A stretch of 64,000 nt of DNA from Melieria omissa (Eukaryota; Arthropoda; Insecta; Diptera; Ulidiidae): contig OZ020269.1 of assembly GCA_963971225.1 (NCBI GenBank), positions 41,437,264-41,501,263 on the forward strand, given 5' to 3'. The notes below the pieces were generated by a model that saw nothing but the letters and a program-made list of their open reading frames with translations, made no database searches and had not been told where the DNA came from. This document shows, one piece after another, positions 55,901-64,000 of this stretch. The position numbers and the translations under genes were made by a program. Positions within the stretch are counted from its first letter, which is position 1. The number at the start of each line of letters is the position of its first letter.

Positions 55901-58105
55901 TTAGACTTGTTCGTCCCGAACAAGTATCGAGGCTCCGCCGGAGTAAGACGCCAGGCGCTCCAAATGGACTACTTTCAACCTGGCGTTTCTGTTGCCGCAG
56001 CGTTGCACCCTGTACACCACGTCATTAACCCTGGTCACGACCTTGTACGGTCCTTCCCATGACGTTTGAAGCTGTGGAGACAAACCTTTCCTCCGCTGCG
56101 GGTTGTAAAGCATTACCAGATTGCCTTCTTGGAACCCCTCTGGGTTAGCCCCTAGACCATAGCTCGCTGCCAACCTGCTTTCAACTAGTTGAGTGCGGCT
56201 CCGCGATCTTCTCCTCGGCCCTTTCGCAGCCGAACACCGATTACAGCCTCTGATCCACTCAGCGACAGACTCCTGGCATCCTACCCAATAGAACCGCCTT
56301 CTTATCTTGGCGACAGTTTTTGCGATGCCTAGGTGCCCTCCACTGGAGTCGTTATGGTTTTCCCCGATGACATCGTCGATTCGGGCTCTCGGGACCACTA
56401 TTAGGGATTTCCTGGTCCTGCCATCCCTGCTCTCCCACTCGCGGTATAGGCAGCCATCCTGCAGACGTAGACTTTGCCACTGCGCCCAGTAAGCTTTCGC
56501 GATCGGGCTCTCACCAGCCATCTCCTGCCAGGCCGGCCGTAATCTCTGCGCTTTGCCTTTGATGATCTTCGCGAGATCCGTATCCTTGCGCTGATCCTTC
56601 TGTAGCCTTTCCGCAAGCCAATCTTCCTCTTGCAGAACTCTTACCGACCGAACATCCACAATTTGTCCCTCGTTTCCGGCCTGCGAATTACGCCTGCGTT
56701 CGGTCTCGCACGAATGGTGTGGCAGAGCGTCATCCCTTCTTGGCAACGTCTTTTGTCCGGAACGCTTTTCTCGCAGATGGCAGTCTCGTGATATGTGGCC
56801 TTGCTTGCCACATCGCCAGCAACTGACTCGAGATGATACTGCCCGCAGCCCCGCTGGTGCCTCCGAGCTCACTGTCTGGCTTTGTGTGACACGTCCAGAT
56901 TGGACCCCATGCATCTCCGCAGATGACTGTCGAAAACTTCCCCTCCAGGCCGCCTCATACGTCAATGCGCTTGTCACCGTCTCACGGAATGTCGGCTTGC
57001 CCATCATTAATGCACTGCGTCGTGTCTCCGGGTCATGAAGACCTTCAATAAACGCCTCAATCTTCATCCTCTCGAGATAATCAGCGCCGAATTTCGGGTA
57101 GCACAACTGTACGAGCCGCTCAATGTCTGCTGCATACGTCTGCAGCGCCTCGTCTGCTCTTTGCCAGCGGTTCTTCAGCTCGCAATAATACAGCGTTTTG
57201 TTGTGCTCGTCACTGTATCTGGCTGCCAATGCCCTCATGACGGTCTCGTAATCACCTCTCAAACCTTCCGGAACTGTTTGTATTACCTCAGCCGCACGAC
57301 CTCTTAGAGCCAGTATCAGCCTCCGACCTTTCCTAACATTGGTCCACTGACTCTCCAAAGCAGCCATCTCGAATTGTAGTTTGAATGTGTCAAATGACGT
57401 AGTACCGTCATAAGTAGGCACTTCTATGGCAAAACTTTCCTCAACCGACTGCACCCTTCCTCGCAGCTGTACCTCTCTAAGCCGCTCGTCGATTTTTCTG
57501 TTTACCGAATCCTCCAGACTGTCAACTCGTTTGTCTAAATGTTCTACTCGCGTCTCCAGGTGCTCAACTTTCACATTAATCCTGTTCGAAATCTCTTCCA
57601 CTTTCTGCTCCAAGCGCGCAGAATTTTCCTGAAGCTTGCTGGACAACTCGCGATTCGCATTTTCAAATTTTTCCGCATTTTCCTGCATTTTTGTTTCCAT
57701 TCGCTCCGCTACTTCTCGGTTCGCCGTTTCCATTTTAGCTATTTCTAGATTTGTCGTTTCGACTTTTGCCGAAATTTCCTGATTCGCAGTTTCCATTTTC
57801 CGGTTGGAAGCTTCAAACATGCCTTTCATTGCGACCATAAGCTGGCTCATGTCCATTGCTTGTGGTGGCGTAGCCGCTGCAGCCGTACTTTGCATCGACG
57901 CAGCACCAGCAGGCGATTCCTCCACCTTGGCCGACGCCTCTTGTTCCTGCGTTCCGAACTCGTGTGCAGCCCAATCAATGCCTCGTGATTCACACGCCTC
58001 CCGCAAACGCAGCTGCAACTCCAACTTTCCACCAGCAGTCGGCAAATTCCATGCAGCCAGCTCCTTCTTCAGCTGGTCCACCTTCAGCAGCTCGAGTTTA
58101 ACCAT
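55901..58105 (-). CDS. Gag-integrase fusion ORF, copy 1
   Basis: The ATG at 58105 is the first in frame; the frame is open upstream but without ATG. Residues 2-38 form a SAP-like DNA-binding domain (LELLKVDQLKKELAAWNLPT). Residues 85-215 are a long heptad-rich coiled coil, 225-385 a retroviral-type Gag (FDTFKLQFEMAAL), and 429-442 a CCHC knuckle (CWRCGKQGHISRDC). The protein then passes directly into the RNase H-integrase linker and the HHCC integrase finger (HNDSSGGHLG, CNRC, about 583-624), and ends with an integrase C-terminal segment (TSWEGPYKVVTRVNDVVYRV). It has 734 residues with no stop. Gag packages RNA; the enzymatic domains are missing, so it could only copy itself with outside help. 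Confidence 0.9.
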   Translation of the reverse strand: MVKLELLKVDQLKKELAAWNLPTAGGKLELQLRLREACESRGIDWAAHEFGTQEQEASAKVEESPAGAASMQSTAAAATPPQAMDMSQLMVAMKGMFEASNRKMETANQEISAKVETTNLEIAKMETANREVAERMETKMQENAEKFENANRELSSKLQENSARLEQKVEEISNRINVKVEHLETRVEHLDKRVDSLEDSVNRKIDERLREVQLRGRVQSVEESFAIEVPTYDGTTSFDTFKLQFEMAALESQWTNVRKGRRLILALRGRAAEVIQTVPEGLRGDYETVMRALAARYSDEHNKTLYYCELKNRWQRADEALQTYAADIERLVQLCYPKFGADYLERMKIEAFIEGLHDPETRRSALMMGKPTFRETVTSALTYEAAWRGSFRQSSAEMHGVQSGRVTQSQTVSSEAPAGLRAVSSRVSCWRCGKQGHISRDCHLREKRSGQKTLPRRDDALPHHSCETERRRNSQAGNEGQIVDVRSVRVLQEEDWLAERLQKDQRKDTDLAKIIKGKAQRLRPAWQEMAGESPIAKAYWAQWQSLRLQDGCLYREWESRDGRTRKSLIVVPRARIDDVIGENHNDSSGGHLGIAKTVAKIRRRFYWVGCQESVAEWIRGCNRCSAAKGPRRRSRSRTQLVESRLAASYGLGANPEGFQEGNLVMLYNPQRRKGLSPQLQTSWEGPYKVVTRVNDVVYRVQRCGNRNARLKVVHLERLASYSGGASILVRDEQV

Positions 58106-58178
58106 GTCTGCGTTTTTATAATTTAATTTTTTTTTTTTTTTATCTTCAGTAACACAATCCTCAATTTCTGACACCAAA

Positions 58179-58613
58179 TGTTACGAAAATTACTTCACAG
58201 GTTCGTTTGGATTGGTTTTGAAAATAAAACAACTTCAGTTATCCAGCGCAACGTAGTCAAAACTAACAATCGCTTTATTTACAAATTTGCACTTGTTCTA
58301 CTTTACACTACTACTATTGCATGTTTCCCCATTGCTTGCTCAACACAGACTCGACCCCTTGCGCTGCCACTGCTGCTTTTATACCACTTTTCTTATCGCG
58401 CCGAAGTTTCTTGCACTTCTAATTGGAAAGCGCTCGACCATTCTCGCACAGCCCATTTCTTCGAGAACCATCCTTGCCATATCGGACTATACCAAGCGAA
58501 TTTATAACAGTTTTGCTGTACTTCACAGTGCATGCCTAAAAGTATGCTTGGAAAACATTCGTGCGGAGAAAGGCATTCATGTACAGTGCGGCACAGAATC
58601 TCTCATCGTATCA
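58179..58613 (-). repeat. gypsy-type LTR, shared central copy
   Basis: Central LTR serving both internal regions; 435 bp and, by eye, the same as its neighbours. Immediately to its left, on the minus strand after the LTR end, is not a primer site but the end of copy 2's internal region, which confirms the shared arrangement. The TATA-like sequence is at 58375-58384. Confidence 0.93.
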
Positions 58614-58624
58614 CTGCCCATCAC

Positions 58625-60829
58625 TTAGACTTGTTCGTCCCGAACAAGTATCGAGGCTCCGCCGGAGTAAGACGCCAGGCGCTCCAAATGGACTACTTTC
58701 AACCTGGCGTTTCTGTTGCCGCAGCGTTGCACCCTGTACACCACGTCATTAACCCTGGTCACGACCTTGTACGGTCCTTCCCATGACGTTTGAAGCTGTG
58801 GAGACAAACCTTTCCTCCGCTGCGGGTTGTAAAGCATTACCAGATTGCCTTCTTGGAACCCCTCTGGGTTAGCCCCTAGACCATAGCTCGCTGCCAACCT
58901 GCTTTCAACTAGTTGAGTGCGGCTCCGCGATCTTCTCCTCGGCCCTTTCGCAGCCGAACACCGATTACAGCCTCTGATCCACTCAGCGACAGACTCCTGG
59001 CATCCTACCCAATAGAACCGCCTTCTTATCTTGGCGACAGTTTTTGCGATGCCTAGGTGCCCTCCACTGGAGTCGTTATGGTTTTCCCCGATGACATCGT
59101 CGATTCGGGCTCTCGGGACCACTATTAGGGATTTCCTGGTCCTGCCATCCCTGCTCTCCCACTCGCGGTATAGGCAGCCATCCTGCAGACGTAGACTTTG
59201 CCACTGCGCCCAGTAAGCTTTCGCGATCGGGCTCTCACCAGCCATCTCCTGCCAGGCCGGCCGTAATCTCTGCGCTTTGCCTTTGATGATCTTCGCGAGA
59301 TCCGTATCCTTGCGCTGATCCTTCTGTAGCCTTTCCGCAAGCCAATCTTCCTCTTGCAGAACTCTTACCGACCGAACATCCACAATTTGTCCCTCGTTTC
59401 CGGCCTGCGAATTACGCCTGCGTTCGGTCTCGCACGAATGGTGTGGCAGAGCGTCATCCCTTCTTGGCAACGTCTTTTGTCCGGAACGCTTTTCTCGCAG
59501 ATGGCAGTCTCGTGATATGTGGCCTTGCTTGCCACATCGCCAGCAACTGACTCGAGATGATACTGCCCGCAGCCCCGCTGGTGCCTCCGAGCTCACTGTC
59601 TGGCTTTGTGTGACACGTCCAGATTGGACCCCATGCATCTCCGCAGATGACTGTCGAAAACTTCCCCTCCAGGCCGCCTCATACGTCAATGCGCTTGTCA
59701 CCGTCTCACGGAATGTCGGCTTGCCCATCATTAATGCACTGCGTCGTGTCTCCGGGTCATGAAGACCTTCAATAAACGCCTCAATCTTCATCCTCTCGAG
59801 ATAATCAGCGCCGAATTTCGGGTAGCACAACTGTACGAGCCGCTCAATGTCTGCTGCATACGTCTGCAGCGCCTCGTCTGCTCTTTGCCAGCGGTTCTTC
59901 AGCTCGCAATAATACAGCGTTTTGTTGTGCTCGTCACTGTATCTGGCTGCCAATGCCCTCATGACGGTCTCGTAATCACCTCTCAAACCTTCCGGAACTG
60001 TTTGTATTACCTCAGCCGCACGACCTCTTAGAGCCAGTATCAGCCTCCGACCTTTCCTAACATTGGTCCACTGACTCTCCAAAGCAGCCATCTCGAATTG
60101 TAGTTTGAATGTGTCAAATGACGTAGTACCGTCATAAGTAGGCACTTCTATGGCAAAACTTTCCTCAACCGACTGCACCCTTCCTCGCAGCTGTACCTCT
60201 CTAAGCCGCTCGTCGATTTTTCTGTTTACCGAATCCTCCAGACTGTCAACTCGTTTGTCTAAATGTTCTACTCGCGTCTCCAGGTGCTCAACTTTCACAT
60301 TAATCCTGTTCGAAATCTCTTCCACTTTCTGCTCCAAGCGCGCAGAATTTTCCTGAAGCTTGCTGGACAACTCGCGATTCGCATTTTCAAATTTTTCCGC
60401 ATTTTCCTGCATTTTTGTTTCCATTCGCTCCGCTACTTCTCGGTTCGCCGTTTCCATTTTAGCTATTTCTAGATTTGTCGTTTCGACTTTTGCCGAAATT
60501 TCCTGATTCGCAGTTTCCATTTTCCGGTTGGAAGCTTCAAACATGCCTTTCATTGCGACCATAAGCTGGCTCATGTCCATTGCTTGTGGTGGCGTAGCCG
60601 CTGCAGCCGTACTTTGCATCGACGCAGCACCAGCAGGCGATTCCTCCACCTTGGCCGACGCCTCTTGTTCCTGCGTTCCGAACTCGTGTGCAGCCCAATC
60701 AATGCCTCGTGATTCACACGCCTCCCGCAAACGCAGCTGCAACTCCAACTTTCCACCAGCAGTCGGCAAATTCCATGCAGCCAGCTCCTTCTTCAGCTGG
60801 TCCACCTTCAGCAGCTCGAGTTTAACCAT
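58625..60829 (-). CDS. Gag-integrase fusion ORF, copy 2
   Basis: The same 734-residue protein as copy 1, with identical translation over its whole length. Domain order: SAP-like, coiled coil, Gag, CCHC knuckle, HHCC integrase finger, integrase C-terminal segment. The start codon at 60829 follows a leader with ttggtgtcagaaattg just after the LTR, which probably includes the tRNA primer site. Identity between the copies means the duplication is very recent, or the assembly has repeated one copy. Confidence 0.9.
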   Translation of the reverse strand: MVKLELLKVDQLKKELAAWNLPTAGGKLELQLRLREACESRGIDWAAHEFGTQEQEASAKVEESPAGAASMQSTAAAATPPQAMDMSQLMVAMKGMFEASNRKMETANQEISAKVETTNLEIAKMETANREVAERMETKMQENAEKFENANRELSSKLQENSARLEQKVEEISNRINVKVEHLETRVEHLDKRVDSLEDSVNRKIDERLREVQLRGRVQSVEESFAIEVPTYDGTTSFDTFKLQFEMAALESQWTNVRKGRRLILALRGRAAEVIQTVPEGLRGDYETVMRALAARYSDEHNKTLYYCELKNRWQRADEALQTYAADIERLVQLCYPKFGADYLERMKIEAFIEGLHDPETRRSALMMGKPTFRETVTSALTYEAAWRGSFRQSSAEMHGVQSGRVTQSQTVSSEAPAGLRAVSSRVSCWRCGKQGHISRDCHLREKRSGQKTLPRRDDALPHHSCETERRRNSQAGNEGQIVDVRSVRVLQEEDWLAERLQKDQRKDTDLAKIIKGKAQRLRPAWQEMAGESPIAKAYWAQWQSLRLQDGCLYREWESRDGRTRKSLIVVPRARIDDVIGENHNDSSGGHLGIAKTVAKIRRRFYWVGCQESVAEWIRGCNRCSAAKGPRRRSRSRTQLVESRLAASYGLGANPEGFQEGNLVMLYNPQRRKGLSPQLQTSWEGPYKVVTRVNDVVYRVQRCGNRNARLKVVHLERLASYSGGASILVRDEQV

Positions 60830-60902
60830 GTCTGCGTTTTTATAATTTAATTTTTTTTTTTTTTTATCTTCAGTAACACAATCCTCAATTTCTGACACCA
60901 AA

Positions 60903-61337
60903 TGTTACGAAAATTACTTCACAGGTTCGTTTGGATTGGTTTTGAAAATAAAACAACTTCAGTTATCCAGCGCAACGTAGTCAAAACTAACAATCGCTTT
61001 ATTTACAAATTTGCACTTGTTCTACTTTACACTACTACTATTGCATGTTTCCCCATTGCTTGCTCAACACAGACTCGACCCCTTGCGCTGCCACTGCTGC
61101 TTTTATACCACTTTTCTTATCGCGCCGAAGTTTCTTGCACTTCTAATTGGAAAGCGCTCGACCATTCTCGCACAGCCCATTTCTTCGAGAACCATCCTTG
61201 CCATATCGGACTATACCAAGCGAATTTATAACAGTTTTGCTGTACTTCACAGTGCATGCCTAAAAGTATGCTTGGAAAACATTCGTGCGGAGAAAGGCAT
61301 TCATGTACAGTGCGGCACAGAATCTCTCATCGTATCA
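60903..61337 (-). repeat. gypsy-type LTR, 5'-most on the minus strand
   Basis: 435 bp; promoter LTR for copy 2. The TATA-like sequence is at 61099-61108. Followed on the plus strand by the ATAT target duplication. Confidence 0.93.
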
Positions 61338-61525
61338 ATATTATAAATGTAATAAACATTCAAAGATGAAAAAACGTGGATAACACCTCCTAGCAAAAAC
61401 CACCAATAACTTACAAACCGCTCAAACAATCAAAAAACTAAGTACGCAGTTGTGATCAGCGTCCAAAAATCCTTTAGAAAAGGTTTACTACAACTCGGAA
61501 AAATTTTGGCTGTTGCTCAGTGTAA

Positions 61526-62592
61526 TCAAACAGAAAAGGTGGTGAAACAACATAAAGTGAAACTGTGGAAAAAATAAATAAAAAATCAAAACCAAACCCA
61601 TGTAAAGCAAATGCAAGTGAAGAACTGCAAGTGCACACAGCAACAACAACAACAGCGAAGATCACCAGACCCAGCTGGTATATAAGCAGCACCAACAACA
61701 ACCACACAGCAAACGGCAGCTACGCCAGCGACGACAGCAGCAAGCAGTGGGGCAGCAGCATAGGCGACAGCAGCGAGCACTACGCGGGAGCACCACTATA
61801 CATTGCCTACCCCCTAGGCAATTTCGTGAGTCGTTCCAGTTTTACATAACTTATATCAAAAAAAAGGGCGGTTGGAAAAATTCCTTTTTCTCTGTATATC
61901 ATATATATACAGAACCAACCGGTCCAACTTATACATCGGTCTTGCGGATGTACATAGCGCTTATGTACATAGGCAACCGGTGCTAGTGCTAGTGCCCTAC
62001 ATTACATACAGTGGTACTATACATCCCATTTATAGTACCCTGCAGGAAAAACAAAGGCTGCTGGTGTACTTAGATCCCATAAGTACACTACGCAAATTTA
62101 CTTCCAAATTCTTTGGAGGATTTTTATTTATAAATAACCACTAATAAAATAAATAAATATATATACAAATTTTTTCGTTGGTCTCCTTTTCGAATTTTGT
62201 CCGCAAATACCCATTGCGGCCCCTGTTTTTATTTATTTATTGCGAGTTTTTTTATTTTCAGCCGAAAAAAAAATAAAAATTAAATAAAATTAATATATAA
62301 ACAAATTTTCTGTGGCCTTTTATTTATTGCCGATTTGTGTGCCGATTTGGTTGTACACAAGAAGAAAAAATATCCCTTTGGTTTATTTGCTGTGGAATCG
62401 TACCACATATTGGGGTTTTTCGTGCTTTTTTCCCATTTTTGGAAATTTCTTTGTCTATCTTGTTGGATCGGTCAGCTTTCGTGTATCTCGTTCGGTAAAT
62501 TTCGTTTCTCACGTTACAGACGTGTTTATCTTTCGTGGACTGTGATTTTAGATCAACTGTCGTTTATTTTTTTTTCATAACAACAAAACGAC
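61526..62592. other. Leader or LTR region of the second BEL/Pao element
   Basis: No coding sequence. Has CAG/CAA microsatellite-like runs (61635-61790), several AATAAA motifs (62140-62160, 62250-62300) and ttttcgttggtctccttttc near 62175, a possible LTR-leader boundary. I could not define LTR ends because the partner lies outside the window. Confidence 0.35.
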
Positions 62593-64000
62593 ATGCCAGT
62601 AAACAGGTCGCCCGACAGATCCACCAGCAACAAAGCTGAGTCGGATCCCCTCTCGGTACAGTCAGAGCCGTCTGCGAAATTCGTTCGGACGCCTGACACC
62701 GAGACGGAGGGCCTTAGTTCCGACCTATTGGGTGCAATCCCCAAAAAACGCACCACCAGGGCACAAACAGTCGAGATTCGAAAATCTCAAAAGGAAGTGG
62801 CTCATGATCCCTCCATGAGTGCCTTCATCTTCGAAGCGGACAATCTAGTCCACTTCTGCACACAATTCTCCTCGCGTGCAATCGAAGACTTCACTGTGCC
62901 CATGCTCAAGGCAGCTTTAGCCGATTTGAACGGCTATTATGAAGATGTAAAGGCAGCATACAGAAAAGTCGGTATCACCCCTGATGACGACCTGCCAAGC
63001 AACTTCAAGCTTCTTGCTCGAAGCAAGTTGGAGCTATGCCGGGATCGAGCATACCAAACAATCGCCCAGATCTCAGATCTTATGGACGTACAGCAACCTC
63101 CTCCCGCTGAAACAACACGTCCAGCTGAAAGTTCAGCAAATTCAGCGTCTGAGCAGGCAAATAATTCTATTTGCCTGAATGTGCCACCATGCGACACAGA
63201 AATTTTCTCCGGTGGGTACGAAGAGTGGCCCTTCCGTGACATGTTTACGGCGGTTTACATAAACCACCCTAAACTCACCTCTGCCCAGAAACTGTATCAC
63301 CTCAGATAAAAGACAGCCGGAAAAGCTGGCGCGATTGTGAAGCAGTACGCATTAAGCGATGCTAACTTTGAACTGGCATGGAATGCGCTGAAATCACGAT
63401 TCGAAAATCGGCGCATTCTAGTTGACAAACAAGTCAAAACGCTCTTGAGCCTCCCTCAAGTGACAACTGAAAACAGTGAAGCGCTCCAAAGGCTTCAATC
63501 GACCATCAACAATTCTCTGTCCGTCTTAGCATCTCAAGGCGTCTCGACAGAGAGTTGGGACCCAATCCTGGTATACATTTGCTCCACAAAACTTCCAGAG
63601 GAGACTTTATCTCTATGGGAACAATCTCTCAGTTCCCGTAAAGATCTCCCAACTTGGGAGCAAATGGATGATTTCCTTACCAGGAGATATGAGGTCGTGG
63701 AACGGCTCAATACCGTTAAACCGATCAAGTCCGGGTTGCCTCCGAACCGGGGTTTCAACAGAACTCAGAATTTTTTGGTGGAAAGTGAGCGGACCTTTTC
63801 ATGTCCGATTTGCGGCGCTCCCCACGTGCTCAAATTCTGCACCACCTTAAAAAAAAATGTCTGTTCGAGACCGAGTGAAGGCAGTACGAACACACAACTT
63901 GTGCGAAAACTGCCTGTCATACACTCACTTGAAGCGGGATTGTACGAGTCAATTCACTTGCTCACACTGTCAGCGAAAGCACCATTCGCTGCTTCACATC
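62593..64000 (+). pseudogene. BEL/Pao Gag (second element), cut by window end
   Basis: The ATG at 62593 opens a basic/Ser-rich N terminus, then helical Gag sequence (FTVPMLKAALADLNGYYEDV) and the DUF1759-type start IFSGGYEEWPFRDMFTAVYI. A TAA at 63307-63309 interrupts the frame. The same frame goes on with GKAGAIVKQYALSDANFELA and LVDKQVKTLLSLP, then a Cys/His cluster (CPICGAPHVLKFC). After a run of nine A at 63848-63856 the frame shifts, and the next zinc cluster continues as HNLCENCLSYTHLKRDC and CSHCQRKHHSLLH. Protease and polymerase would lie to the right. This Gag is unlike that of the element at 35.6 kb. Confidence 0.9.

Larger units (their letters stand above)
55455..61337 (-). mobile_element. 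gypsy-type LTR element dimer (LTR-int-LTR-int-LTR)
   Basis: Three 435-bp LTRs at a spacing of exactly 2724 bp enclose two apparently identical internal regions. One ATAT duplication flanks the whole array (55451-55454, 61338-61341), so it behaves as one insertion. On the minus strand the LTR begins TGATACGATGAG and ends TTCGTAACA. Each internal region lacks protease, reverse transcriptase, RNase H and the integrase core, so the element is non-autonomous. Confidence 0.95.
54301..61522. mobile_element. CACAGAG foldback-type element, host of a gypsy dimer
   Basis: Ends CACAGAGCAACA and TGTTGCTCAGTG are flanked by TAA at 54298-54300 and 61523-61525. The outer about 130 bp are inverted copies (shared 'aactaagtacgcagtt' and 'cagcgtccaaaaatccttt'). 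Without the gypsy insertion it is about 1.3 kb and non-coding. TAA duplications and similar ends link it to the 16774-17744 family. The 54840-55450 part is AT-rich and holds no gene. Confidence 0.82.

Noticed and set aside
57804..58121. Plus-strand frames opposite the Gag-integrase ORFs (for example 105 codons)
   Set aside because: Shadows of the biased minus-strand coding sequence, with no motif.
58106..58177. Start of the Gag-integrase frame at 58177
   Set aside because: The codon is TTG and the stretch overlaps the probable primer-binding leader; the ATG at 58105 begins the SAP-like domain.
1..64000. CRISPR arrays, operons, riboswitches or bacterial terminators
   Set aside because: No short regularly spaced repeats and no prokaryotic gene arrangement; the window is eukaryotic.

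Overview
This window is eukaryotic and reads as repeat-rich, AT-rich DNA of a fly (Diptera; a tephritid or drosophilid relative is my best inference). The support is the mix of mobile elements: BEL/Pao and gypsy LTR elements, several mariner and Tc1 relatives, piggyBac, Transib, hAT and P-superfamily ends, an R1/LOA-like LINE, and a tRNA-derived SINE. I found no complete host gene. The only host-like coding sequences are three copies of a broken ribose-5-phosphate isomerase and one possible terminal exon at 48467-48620 (-).

Layout. 1-5.6 kb: a LINE RNase H tail, two decayed mariners and one copy of a repeat shared with the Transib elements. 5.64-16.9 kb: three tandem units (about 3.88, 3.87 and 3.5 kb), each carrying the Rpi pseudogene. 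A deleted Tc1/mariner sits in units 1 and 2, with an empty TA site in unit 3. A SINE sits only in unit 3. 16.8-20 kb: a foldback element with CACAGTG ends, then a TA-type MITE holding a hAT element (8-bp duplication), which holds a gypsy solo LTR (ATAT duplication). 20.5-24.8 kb: a Tc1 end, then a truncated Transib-like element loaded with a small CACAGTG MITE and a second solo LTR, itself split by a TTAA MITE. 24.8-27.1 kb: a pogo-like element and a P-superfamily MITE. 27.5-32.75 kb: two piggyBac relatives. The second has TTAA duplications, matching ends and a probable intron, and is split by a 1.88-kb Transib-like element with a CGTCG duplication. 34.3-35.1 kb: a second TTAA MITE.

35.57-41.75 kb: a full-length BEL/Pao element with 221-bp LTRs and an ACATC duplication; its polyprotein has two nonsense codons and apparently lacks the first integrase Asp. 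41.8-46.4 kb: a decayed Tc3-like transposase and an R1/LOA-like LINE. 47.4 kb: a second P-superfamily MITE. 49.7-51.9 kb: a frameshifted member of an arthropod repeat-type protein family that I cannot name. 52.3-53.1 kb: a 414-bp tandem duplication. 53.2-53.9 kb: a small mariner with an open but internally deleted transposase. 54.3-61.5 kb: another CACAG-ended element, invaded by a gypsy LTR-internal-LTR-internal-LTR dimer. Both gypsy internal regions carry the same open Gag-integrase fusion. 62.6-64 kb: the gag of a second BEL/Pao element, cut off by the window end.

The genes here do not form a pathway. The value of the window is stratigraphic: target duplications, empty sites and nesting allow many insertions to be ordered in time. 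I see no convincing new functional system. The nearest candidates are the duplicated Gag-integrase open frame (55.5-61.3 kb) and the families with CACAGTG and CACTATGG termini.
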